Assembly: GCF_002262885.1 (NCBI RefSeq)
Contig: NZ_NKYF01000001.1
Location: 1,054,001-1,118,000, forward strand
Direction of reading: 5' to 3'
Source of the DNA: Pseudonocardia sp. MH-G8
GTDB taxonomy: Bacteria > Actinomycetota > Actinomycetes > Mycobacteriales > Pseudonocardiaceae
Length of the DNA: 64,000 nucleotides
The notes beneath the pieces were generated by a model that saw only the letters and a program-made list of their open reading frames with translations, ran no database searches and was not told the DNA's origin. The position numbers and the translations under genes are program-made. Of the stretch, positions 1 through 9,132 are shown one piece after another. Within the stretch, counting starts at the first letter, position 1. Each line of letters starts with the position of its first letter.

Positions 1-83
1 GCGAACAGACAACGCTGAGCGACGCTTGCGGAGCGAACAGACAACGCTGAGCGACGCTTGCGGAGCGAACGAACAACGCTGAG
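1..83. repeat. 32-bp tandem repeat, about 2.6 copies
   Basis: Two identical 32-bp units lie at 1-32 and 33-64. A third, diverged and truncated copy runs from 65 to about 83. The unit begins gcgaacagac and contains gagcgacgcttgcgga. The array touches the left edge of the window, so its real copy number is unknown. It lies just past the 3' end of the minus-strand gene that stops at 102. It carries no convincing reading frame. Function is unknown; a satellite-like 3' intergenic repeat is the simplest description. Confidence 0.85.
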
Positions 84-101
84 TCCTGCCCGTGGACCGG
101 G

Positions 102-716
102 TCACTGGTCGGGGTCGCCGGTCGGGCCCTTCGCCCGGAGCTCGTCGACCCGGGCCATGGCCTCGCGCAGCTCGCCGAGCCACTCGTCGGCGTGCTGTCC
201 GACCAGGCGGACGGCCCAGGCCAGCGCGTCGGAACGCGAGCGGGCCACACCGGAATCGACCAGCGTGTCGAGCACGATGCGCTCGGGCTGACGCAGCCGC
301 GTCATCACCGGGACCGACGCCACCGTGAACAGCTCGACGGTGTCGCCGATACGTGCGCCCCACGCCACCTTGCGCTGGTAGCGGTGCTCGGCCTGGCGCG
401 CGATCTCGATGCGCTCCTCGCGCGTGCTCTCCCGGAACCGGGAGATGCGCCCGGCCACCGCGGCCGCACGGTCGGCGCGGCCCGTCTCGGTGTCCGGGAA
501 CTCGCCCTCCACCGGCGGCAGCTCGCCGACGATGAGGATCTCCTCGCGGTCGACCGTGACCTCCGGCGCGCCCGTGAACCACTCGTCGGGCAACCGGCCC
601 TGCAGCCATGCCGCGGCGTCGTCGGCCCCGGGCAGGTCGGCCTGCTGCCAACCACCCCGGCCCGGTCCGCGCCCTCGGCCACCTGGCCACCCGCGATGCA
701 TCCGTCCGGACATCAT
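102..716 (-). CDS. Conserved hypothetical protein with RHH-like C-terminus
   Basis: This 204-residue protein has a Gly/Arg-rich N-terminus (residues 1-25) and no signal peptide. Its C-terminal segment (about 138-195) looks like a short strand followed by two helices (RIVLDTLVDSGVARSRSDAL...). That resembles ribbon-helix-helix DNA-binding proteins, although the fold is inferred only by eye. I do not recognise a named family. Two adjacent ATGs (716 and 713) follow a GGGAGG ribosome-binding site. An AT-rich inverted/direct repeat about 25 bp upstream would suit autoregulation. Its 5' neighbour is the long 21-bp repeat array, so it is probably monocistronic. Confidence 0.6.
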   Translation of the reverse strand: MMSGRMHRGWPGGRGRGPGRGGWQQADLPGADDAAAWLQGRLPDEWFTGAPEVTVDREEILIVGELPPVEGEFPDTETGRADRAAAVAGRISRFRESTREERIEIARQAEHRYQRKVAWGARIGDTVELFTVASVPVMTRLRQPERIVLDTLVDSGVARSRSDALAWAVRLVGQHADEWLGELREAMARVDELRAKGPTGDPDQ

Positions 717-737
717 CCCGCACCTCCCGCTGAGTTG

Positions 738-754
738 GTAATTACGAGATTACA
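738..754. promoter_or_regulatory. AT-rich operator/promoter motif GTAATTACGAGATTACA
   Basis: This 17-bp AT-rich motif contains the palindrome GTAATTAC and, read on the minus strand, two GTAAT half-sites 8 bp apart. It lies 22-38 bp upstream of the start of the 204-aa protein. It stands out because the surrounding DNA is over 70% GC. It is probably the operator or core promoter of that gene. Autoregulation by the RHH-like product is an inference. Confidence 0.45.
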
Positions 755-800
755 CCGCAAACACCACCGCTCGCCGTTCTCGCTGAGCGAACATCCCTCC

Positions 801-1470
801 CACCCCCGCGAGTCGCGCTCCACCCCCCGCGAGTCGGGCGCTCACCCCCGCAAGCCGCGGCCCCACCCCCGCGAGTCGGGCGCTCACCCTCGCGAGTCGG
901 GCGCTCACCCCCGCGAGCCGCGACCCCAACCCCGCGAGTCGGGCGCTCACCCTCGCGAGTCGGGCGCTCACCCTCGCGAGTCGGGCGCTCACCCCCGCGA
1001 GCCGCGGCACCCCCGCAAGTCGCGCGCCCACCCCCGCAAGTCGCGACCCCACCCCCACAAGTCGCGGTCCGTGCGCGGGCACTCGCTCCCGTTGCGCGTG
1101 TCACGGCTCCCGACACTCGTCCTCACCGCTCCCCGGCCGCCACTCCCAGCCTCGCAACGCCCGCACAGGAACGGCGCGTGTCGCTCACTCGCGTCGTTGC
1201 CCTGCGACTCGCACACCCGTAGCCGAGTTCGCGCGCCGGACACCACGACCCGCGGCTGTGGAGGCCCGACTCGCGGGCGTGGCACTCCAACTCGCGGGGG
1301 CCCAGGACCAACTCGCGGGCGTGGAGGCCCGACTCGCGGGTGAGGCACCCCAACTCGCGGGCGTAGCGGCCCGACTCGCGGGTGTAGCGGCCCGACTCGC
1401 GGGTGAGGCACCCCGACTCGCGGGCGTAGCGGCCCGACTCGCGCGGGTGCGGAGGCACGACTCGCGGGAT
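801..1470. repeat. Array of 21-bp-phased GCGAGTCG repeats, two opposed blocks
   Basis: This gene-free stretch (717-1487) is filled by a degenerate 21-bp repeat. In the left block the core GCGAGTCG (variants gcaagtcg, gcgagccg) starts at 808, 829, 850, 871, 892, 913, 934, 955, 976, 997, 1015, 1036 and, degenerate, 1057. In the right block the reverse-complement core appears, with ACTCGCGG at 1269, 1290, 1311, 1332, 1353, 1374, 1395, 1416, 1437 and about 1460. Between them (1071-1255) is unique sequence. The blocks are inverted relative to each other, so they could pair in single strands or RNA. Because 21 is a multiple of 3, spurious repetitive reading frames appear in every frame. Confidence 0.9.
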
Positions 1471-1487
1471 GGGGGAGGGCGTCGGGG

Positions 1488-3506
<2,019 letters not shown>

Positions 3507-3518
3507 GCCGCCACCCTC

Positions 3519-3791
3519 TCAGTCCCGGCCGCCTCCGGCATCCGCGGCGTCGCCGCCCGTGCCGGGCTCGCCCGAACGCTCGAAGGAACTCGGCAAGCGG
3601 CGGATGCGCTTGCTCATCGAGCGGATCAGCACGATCGTGGCCAGCGCCAGCACGATGATGACGACCAACGCGACCGGCGAGGCCTTCCCGAACTCCTCGC
3701 CCTGCCCCGGCGGCGGCTCCGGGTTCTGCACGGGCACCGACACGACGGCGTGCGCCACCGGCACGGGCGCGGGTACGACCAGCAGGTTCAC
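3519..3791 (-). CDS. Small single-pass membrane protein (mca-linked, Rv1083-like)
   Basis: The GTG start at 3791 gives 90 residues: a hydrophobic N-terminal stretch, a Pro-rich segment (PEPPPGQG, about 24-31), one strong transmembrane helix (about 38-57, PVALVVIIVLALATIVL) and a basic cytoplasmic tail (RSMSKRIRR). A longer frame continues upstream but would overlap mca, so the GTG start is preferred. It starts 22 nt after the mca stop and ends 12 nt before the DUF255 gene, so the three are probably cotranscribed. A similarly sized small protein sits at this position in mycobacteria, as I remember it. Function unknown. Confidence 0.65.
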   Translation of the reverse strand: MNLLVVPAPVPVAHAVVSVPVQNPEPPPGQGEEFGKASPVALVVIIVLALATIVLIRSMSKRIRRLPSSFERSGEPGTGGDAADAGGGRD

Positions 3792-3813
3792 CCCCGAAAC
3801 GGTACGCGCTCCC

Positions 3814-4728
3814 TCACACGGCCGGCCGGACGGCCACGTGCGCGCCGATCCCGGCGAACAGGTCGTCCTCGGGGGTCGGGGAGTCGACGAGGCTGCGCAC
3901 GAGCTCGTAGTCCTCCGTGGGCCAGATCTCGCGCTGGATCTCCAGCGGCACGAAGAACCACCGGCTCGTGGGGTCGATCTGCGTCTCGTGGGCCAGCAGG
4001 GCGCGGTCGCGGGTCTCGAACCACTCGCCGCACTCCACCCGCGTGGTGACGCGCTCGCCCGGATCCCGACGGTCGGCCGGCCAGTTCTCCAGCCATTCGG
4101 CGTAGGGCGACTCCAGCCCACGCGCCAGCAGCGCCTCGTGGAAGGCGGCCATCCGGCCCTTGGAGAAGCCGTGGGAGTAGTACAGCTTCAACGGCTGCCA
4201 GGGCTCACCGATGGAGGGGAAGCGGTCCGGGTCGCCCGCGGCGTCGAACGCGGCCATCGAGATCTCGTGGCAACGGATGTGGTCGGGGTGGGGGTAGCCA
4301 CCGTTCTCGTCGTAGGTGACGACGACGTGCGGGCGGAACTCGCGCATCAGCGCCACCAGCGGCTCGGTGGCGACCTCGAGGTCGACCAGGGCGAAACAGC
4401 CCTCGGGCAGCGGCGGCTTCGGGTCGCCCTCGGGCAGCCCGGAATCGACGAAGCCCAGCCAGCGGTGCTCCACCCCGAGGATCTCCGCCGCTCGGGCCAT
4501 CTCGGCACGCCGGACGGCGGTCATGTCGGCCAGCACCTCGGGGCGGTCCATCGCCGGGTTGAGGATGCTGCCGGCCTCCCCGCCCGTGCAGGTCACGACC
4601 ATGACCTCGTGGCCCTCTGCGACGTAGCGCGCCGTGGTGGCTGCGCCCTTGCTGGACTCGTCGTCGGGGTGCGCGTGCACCGTCATGAGCCGCAGCGGGC
4701 CTGCGCTGTTCGGATCGATCGAGGACAT
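3814..4728 (-). CDS. mca: Mycothiol S-conjugate amidase
   Basis: Mca cleaves mycothiol S-conjugates of electrophiles and drugs to a mercapturic acid, which is exported, and glucosaminyl-inositol, which is recycled. The 304-residue protein has the LmbE/PIG-L zinc-hydrolase motif A-H20-P-D-D23-E near the N-terminus. It also has a second metal-binding region with several histidines ([11 protein letters not shown]). Zinc ligands equivalent to those of MshB (His, Asp, His) are all present. The start is placed at the ATG at 4728 (MSSIDPNS...), because the upstream extension is low-complexity and unlike the family. It diverges from greA across a 530-bp gap, as in other actinobacteria. Confidence 0.92.
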   Translation of the reverse strand: MSSIDPNSAGPLRLMTVHAHPDDESSKGAATTARYVAEGHEVMVVTCTGGEAGSILNPAMDRPEVLADMTAVRRAEMARAAEILGVEHRWLGFVDSGLPEGDPKPPLPEGCFALVDLEVATEPLVALMREFRPHVVVTYDENGGYPHPDHIRCHEISMAAFDAAGDPDRFPSIGEPWQPLKLYYSHGFSKGRMAAFHEALLARGLESPYAEWLENWPADRRDPGERVTTRVECGEWFETRDRALLAHETQIDPTSRWFFVPLEIQREIWPTEDYELVRSLVDSPTPEDDLFAGIGAHVAVRPAV

Positions 4729-4930
4729 GGGATCGGCCGCGGTCCTTCCAGGAAGGCCCCCCGCGCGGGGGCAGGTATCGCGTGGGCGTGCCAGGTGCTG
4801 CCGATCGTGGCAGACCGGCCCGACAGTCCCTGCAACGCGCCACGACCCCGGCAACTTCCCCGACCGATGTGACGTACCGCAACCGCCTGGCGCGCGCCCC
4901 GGACGGGGAATCGGCGCGAGTGGCGCACCG

Positions 4931-4960
4931 TTCGCACGGACTGCTCGACATCACTACAAT
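4931..4960 (+). promoter_or_regulatory. Candidate sigma-70 promoter for greA
   Basis: A good -10 hexamer, TACAAT (4955-4960), is preceded by TTCGCA (4931-4936, four of six matches to TTGACA) at an 18-bp spacing. Transcription from here would give a leader of about 290 nt before greA. The -10 is one of very few AT-rich hexamers in the intergenic region. Confidence 0.45.
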
Positions 4961-5122
4961 GGGCGCCCGGTGCACCGCCCGAACGGCGTAGCACAGTGGT
5001 GATACCGGTGCATGCGTAGACCGCTGACCAGCACCGATGTGGTGAGGGGAACTTCTTTCCGCGACGGACCGTTCGTCGAAAGGCTGCGACGAGCGGCAGG
5101 TCCCCGTGTTATTGTGAAGCGC

Positions 5123-5150
5123 ACACGGCCCGCAGGCGGGTCGTGTTTTT
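5123..5150 (+). terminator. Intrinsic terminator inside the greA leader
   Basis: The arms acacggcccgc (5123-5133) and gcgggtcgtgt (5136-5146) pair along 11 positions with one G-U wobble. A run of five T (5146-5150) follows at once. This is a textbook rho-independent terminator, rare in such GC-rich DNA. It lies upstream of greA, about 110 nt before the start codon, with no plus-strand gene before it. It therefore looks like a premature terminator or attenuator rather than a gene end. Confidence 0.7.
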
Positions 5151-5258
5151 CCTTACTCGGGGCCTTGCCGCCCTCGGGAGCGGGCCGCCTCACGTGGGTG
5201 GCCGCAGCCGCGGGCGATGTGTCCGCGGCTGCATGGACCTGGACAGGCTGGAGGAGTG

Positions 5259-5753
5259 ATGACCGTGACGGACACCCAGGCGACCTGGCTGACCCAGGAT
5301 GCCTACGACCGGCTCAAGCAGGAACTCGACGAGCTGATCGCGAACCGCCCCGTCATCGCTGCCGAGATCAACGCCCGCCGCGAGGAGGGCGATCTCAAGG
5401 AGAACGGCGGGTACCACGCCGCGCGCGAGGAACAGGGCCAGCAGGAGGCCCGCATCCGGCAGCTGCAGGAGCTGCTGCGCACCGCCAAGGTCGGCGAGAC
5501 GCCCACCGAATCCGACACGGCCGCACCCGGCATGGTGCTCAAGCTCCGCTACGACGGCGACGACGAGTCCGAGACCGTCCTGCTGGGCTCCCGCGAGGAG
5601 GGCAGCCGGGCCGACCTCGAGGTCGTCTCCCCCAACAGCCCGCTCGGCGCCGCGCTGCTCGGCGCCCACGCGGGCGACACCCGCGAGTACGCGCTGCCCG
5701 ACGGCGGCACCATGAACGTCACGCTGGTCTCGGCGGAGCCGTTCCGCGCCTGA
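5259..5753 (+). CDS. greA: Transcription elongation factor GreA
   Basis: GreA rescues backtracked RNA polymerase by stimulating its transcript-cleavage activity through the secondary channel. The 164-residue protein has the N-terminal antiparallel coiled coil (about 10-80) with the conserved loop around [19 protein letters not shown], whose acidic residues reach the active site. An FKBP-like C-terminal domain follows (about 85-164). The ATG at 5259 is chosen because a GGAGG site precedes it and it matches family length; the in-frame upstream codons lack support. It converges with ilvA across a long palindromic terminator. The leader terminator suggests control by attenuation. Confidence 0.95.
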   Translation: MTVTDTQATWLTQDAYDRLKQELDELIANRPVIAAEINARREEGDLKENGGYHAAREEQGQQEARIRQLQELLRTAKVGETPTESDTAAPGMVLKLRYDGDDESETVLLGSREEGSRADLEVVSPNSPLGAALLGAHAGDTREYALPDGGTMNVTLVSAEPFRA

Positions 5754-5915
5754 CGCAAGGCACGAAATTGCACTGACCACACACGTTCGTCGGGTTCGAT
5801 CACGCGGCGGCGTTCGCGGTCGCGGGCTGCATGATCGGTGCGAGCCGCACGTCAGCGTCCTCGCAACCTCGCTCACGTACTTCTCGCACGCCGGTGCGGC
5901 GGGGTGATCGCCAGG

Positions 5916-5955
5916 AGTGGTGTGAGGGCGACAGATCTGTCGCCCTCACACCACT
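5916..5955. terminator. 40-bp perfect palindrome between greA and ilvA
   Basis: The left arm agtggtgtgagggcgacaga (5916-5935) is exactly complementary to the right arm (5936-5955) with no spacer, centred on AGATCT. It lies between the convergent genes greA and ilvA and is followed by ttt. It probably acts as a bidirectional terminator. The rest of the 388-bp gap (5754-6141) shows no gene. Confidence 0.7.
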
Positions 5956-6141
5956 TTCGCCGATCATGGCGCGGTCACGCCCCGGTTGCATGACCATGGA
6001 ATCTCCCCGCTCGCTTCCATGATCGCCGCGACAGCACCTACGCGCCCGTCGGGCGTGCCCACGCACCCGTGCCACGGCAAGACCGGGCGAACGTTCCTGG
6101 TCACCACACCAGCATCAGCCGCCGGAGCGGAGCCGCGGCAA

Positions 6142-7365
6142 TCAGAGGCTGTGGCCGGCGGCGCGCAACGCGTCCACCAGCTCGGTGCAGTGCTCGCGGC
6201 CGCGGGTCTCCATCGTCAACGCCACCTCCACGTCGCCGAGCGGGAGGCTGCCGGCGATGCGGGAGTGGGACACGTCGAGCACGTTGGCGCCCAGCGAGCC
6301 CACGAGGGCGAGCAGTTCGGCCAGCGCGCCCGGCCGGTCCCCCACCCGCACGTGCAGCGACAGGTAGCGGGCGGCGGCGACCATGCCGTGCTGGATGACG
6401 TGCAGCAGCACCAACGGGTCGACGTTGCCGCCCGAGAGCACCGCCACGGCGGGCGTCGCGAACCGCTGCGGGTGCTCCAGCAGGGCGGCCACGGCCGCGG
6501 CCCCGGCCGGCTCGACCAGCAGTTTGGCTCGTTCGAGGCAGTGCAGCAGGGCACGGGACAGCGCGTCCTCGTCCACCGTGAGGATCTCGTCGACCAGGGC
6601 GGCCACCTGGGGGAACGTGACGTCCCCGGGGCGGCCCACGGCGATGCCGTCGGCGATCGTGCGCATGCTGGCGAGCGCCTGCGGTGCGCCCGCGTCGAGC
6701 GAGGCGGGCCATGCGGCGGCGCCCTCGGCCTGCACACCCACGACGGCGACGTCGGGGCGCTGCGCCTTCACGGCGGCCGCGATCCCGCCCACCAGCCCGC
6801 CGCCACCGGTGCACACGAGCACGGTGCGGACGTCGGGCACCTGCTCGAGCACCTCGAGCCCCACCGTGCCCTGACCGGCGATCACGTCCGGGTGGTCGAA
6901 CGGGTGCACGAACACGGCGCCCGTGCGTGCGGCGAACTCGGTGGCGGCCGTGATGCTGCCGTCGATCGTCTCGCCCACGAGGTGCACCTGCGCGCCGTAG
7001 CCGCGGGTGGCGCCGACCTTCGGGATGGCGGCCCGCTCCGGCATGAAGACGGTGGCGGCGATCCCGAGCATCTGCGCGGCGAGCGCCACGCCCTGGGCGT
7101 GGTTCCCGGCGCTGGCGGCCACCACGCCGCGCGCCCGCTGCGCCTCGTCGAGCCGCGCGAGCCGGGTGTAGGCACCGCGGATCTTGAACGAGCCGGTGCG
7201 CTGCAGGTTCTCGCACTTGAGCCACACGGGTCCGCCGCACCGCTCGGACAACGCCCGGGAGCCCGCCATCGGCGTGGCGGACACGACACCGGAGAGCAGC
7301 TCGCGCGCCGCGCGGACGTCGTCCAGCCCGACCGGGGGCACCGTGGTGGGTTCGACCGCGCTCAT
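6142..7365 (-). CDS. ilvA: Threonine ammonia-lyase (threonine dehydratase)
   Basis: This PLP enzyme deaminates threonine to 2-oxobutanoate and ammonia, feeding isoleucine synthesis or catabolism. In the 407-residue protein the fold-type-II core shows the PLP lysine K61 (GSFK61IRGAY), the Asn-containing loop SAGNHAQG and the phosphate-binding loop TGGGGLVGG near residue 190. A C-terminal ACT-like domain (about 330-407, HVRVGDRPGALAELLALV) suggests allosteric control. The length and single ACT region fit the shorter catabolic/anabolic actinobacterial type. It diverges from a small secreted protein, and metB and cystathionine beta-synthase are nearby. Confidence 0.93.
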   Translation of the reverse strand: MSAVEPTTVPPVGLDDVRAARELLSGVVSATPMAGSRALSERCGGPVWLKCENLQRTGSFKIRGAYTRLARLDEAQRARGVVAASAGNHAQGVALAAQMLGIAATVFMPERAAIPKVGATRGYGAQVHLVGETIDGSITAATEFAARTGAVFVHPFDHPDVIAGQGTVGLEVLEQVPDVRTVLVCTGGGGLVGGIAAAVKAQRPDVAVVGVQAEGAAAWPASLDAGAPQALASMRTIADGIAVGRPGDVTFPQVAALVDEILTVDEDALSRALLHCLERAKLLVEPAGAAAVAALLEHPQRFATPAVAVLSGGNVDPLVLLHVIQHGMVAAARYLSLHVRVGDRPGALAELLALVGSLGANVLDVSHSRIAGSLPLGDVEVALTMETRGREHCTELVDALRAAGHSL

Positions 7366-7485
7366 GCGGGCATCCTCGCATCGACGGCGGCGAGGACCGC
7401 CGTCGCGGCGCCGGCACGAGCCGCCCGGTAACCTCGGGGGGCAACACGGTGGTGCGCGTACGGGCCACCACTTCGGGGAGGTCGG

Positions 7486-7713
7486 ATGACACGGCTGCGG
7501 GCCATGGCTCCGCTGCTCGTGGCCGCGGTGCTCACCGCGATCGCGGTGGGCACGGTGCAGAACGCGGGTTGTGACGACCCCGGCCGCTACGAGCTGGTGG
7601 CCGGTGACTACCAGCTCGTCGGCGGCTGCATCGCGCCCGGCGACATCGTCGTGCCCGAGCCGACCCCGGCGCCCGCACGGCCCGCCGACGACGCGGCGCC
7701 CGCCAAGGGCTAG
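7486..7713 (+). CDS. Small exported hypothetical protein
   Basis: The 75-residue protein has a basic N-terminus and a hydrophobic helix (about 6-23, APLLVAAVLTAIAVGTV). It can act as a signal peptide or membrane anchor. A short extracytoplasmic domain with two cysteines (C29 and C48) follows, ending in a Pro/Ala-rich tail. GGGGAGG-like purines precede the ATG. It diverges from ilvA (120-bp gap) and converges with metB. I recognise no family. The two cysteines could form a disulfide outside the membrane, which is an inference. Confidence 0.55.
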   Translation: MTRLRAMAPLLVAAVLTAIAVGTVQNAGCDDPGRYELVAGDYQLVGGCIAPGDIVVPEPTPAPARPADDAAPAKG

Positions 7714-7743
7714 TGCCCCCCGCCTCCGGTGGGGGGCACCAGG

Positions 7744-8892
7744 TCAGCCGGCGGCTGCCGCGAGTGCCTGGCGGAGGTCGTCGACCAGGTCCTCGACGTC
7801 CTCGATGCCCACCGAGAGGCGCACGAGGTCGTCCGGCACCTCCAGCGCCGAGCCGGCCACCGAGGCGTGCGTCATGGCGCTGGGGTGCTCGATCAGCGAC
7901 TCGACGCCGCCGAGCGACTCGGCGAGGGTGAAGATCTCGGTGGCCGCGCACACCCGCAGCGCCGCCTCCCGGCCACCTGCCACGGTGAACGACACCATCC
8001 CGCCGAAGCGGCGCATCTGCTTGGCCGCCACCTCGTGGCCGGGGTGCTCGGGCAGGCCGGGGTAGTACACGCGACCGACCGAGGGGTGGCCGGCCAGCAG
8101 CTCCGCGATGCGCTCGGCGTTGTCGCTGTGGCGCTCCATCCGCACCGCGAGGGTCTTGGCCCCGCGCAGCGTCAGCCACGCGTCGAACGGGCCCGGCACC
8201 GAACCCACCGAGTTCTGGGTGAACCGCAGCGCCTCGGCCAGCGAGTCGTCGCTCGTGACGAGGGCGCCACCGACCACGTCGGAGTGCCCACCCACGTACT
8301 TGGTGGTGGAGTGCAGCACCACGTCGGCGCCGAGGGTCAGCGGCTGCTGCAGGTACGGCGAGGCGAACGTGTTGTCCACGACCAGGCGTGCGCCTGCCGT
8401 GCGCGCGACGTCGGCCACCGCGGCGATGTCGGCGATCCCCAGCAGCGGGTTGGTCGGGGTCTCGCACCAGACCGCGCGCGTGGTGGGCCGCACCGCGGCG
8501 CGCAGCGCGTCGAGGTCGGCGAGGTCCACGGGGGTGTACTCCACACCCCATTGCGTGAGGACCTTGTCCACGAGCCGGAACGTGCCGCCGTAGGCGTCGT
8601 GCGGGATCACGAGGTGGTCGCCGGGCTTGAGCAGCACCCGCAGCAGCACGTCGGACGCACCCATCCCGGAGCCGAACGCGACGGCGTGCCGCCCGCCCTC
8701 CAGCGCCGCGAGGCACTCCTGCAGCGCGGTGCGCGTGGGGTTGGCGCTGCGCGAGTACTCGTAGCCAGCCCGCAGGCCTCCGACGCCGTCCTGGGCGAAC
8801 GTCGAGGAGGCGTGGATCGGCGTGATCACCGCCCCGGTGTGCGGGTCCGGCTCCTGGCCGGCGTGGATCGCATTGGTGGAGAAGCCGCGCAT
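7744..8892 (-). CDS. metB: Cystathionine gamma-synthase / gamma-lyase
   Basis: This is a PLP enzyme of the Cys/Met-metabolism family. It either makes cystathionine from an activated homoserine and cysteine or cleaves cystathionine to cysteine, 2-oxobutanoate and ammonia. The 382-residue protein carries the Schiff-base lysine K198 in HSTTK198YVGGHSD, the phosphate-binding GSGMGASD (about 74-81) and the ETPTNP loop (about 144-149). Sequence alone does not separate synthase from lyase. The cystathionine beta-synthase gene 3 kb away argues for reverse transsulfuration. A metB gene also neighbours greA and cbs in mycobacteria. Confidence 0.9.
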   Translation of the reverse strand: MRGFSTNAIHAGQEPDPHTGAVITPIHASSTFAQDGVGGLRAGYEYSRSANPTRTALQECLAALEGGRHAVAFGSGMGASDVLLRVLLKPGDHLVIPHDAYGGTFRLVDKVLTQWGVEYTPVDLADLDALRAAVRPTTRAVWCETPTNPLLGIADIAAVADVARTAGARLVVDNTFASPYLQQPLTLGADVVLHSTTKYVGGHSDVVGGALVTSDDSLAEALRFTQNSVGSVPGPFDAWLTLRGAKTLAVRMERHSDNAERIAELLAGHPSVGRVYYPGLPEHPGHEVAAKQMRRFGGMVSFTVAGGREAALRVCAATEIFTLAESLGGVESLIEHPSAMTHASVAGSALEVPDDLVRLSVGIEDVEDLVDDLRQALAAAAG

Positions 8893-9132
8893 GCCCCAAC
8901 GCTACGCGCGTGCTCCGGACCCCCGACGGGGGACGGCCCGGGGGCGAGCGCCGGTTCGCGCACGTCGTCCACGCTGACGCGCCCCTCGCCGGGCGACGCA
9001 CCCGCTATGCTGGTCGGGCGCCGCCGGGCGCGCCCTGTCCGCGGGGAAGGGACCATCCCACCGGCCGCACCACCCCGATTCCGGCCGGACCTCGGCCCGC
9101 CCACGCGGACACGGGCCGAACGAGGTTCGCCG

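Larger units (their letters stand above)
4729..5258. other. 530-bp mca/greA divergent intergenic region and greA leader
   Basis: There is no convincing gene here. On the plus strand I see a sigma-70-like promoter at 4931-4960, a long leader, a strong intrinsic terminator at 5123-5150 and the greA ribosome-binding site GGAGG at about 5250-5254. The stretch around 4985-5010 has a faint tRNA-like look (gcacagtggtgat) but no cloverleaf. The mca side (4729-4800) holds GC-rich inverted repeats but no clear promoter. Confidence 0.6.

Noticed and set aside
192..1343. Long plus-strand open frame with repeated HPRESGA-type peptide
   Set aside because: The repetition follows the 21-bp DNA repeat, which keeps all frames open. 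There is no ribosome-binding site, and the left part is antisense to the gene at 102-716.
801..1470. CRISPR array
   Set aside because: Units are degenerate, only 21 bp with no unique spacers, and the two halves are inverted. No cas genes are near.
4985..5016. Possible tRNA fragment before greA
   Set aside because: There is a short resemblance to a D-arm only. No acceptor, anticodon or T-arm pairing could be built around it.
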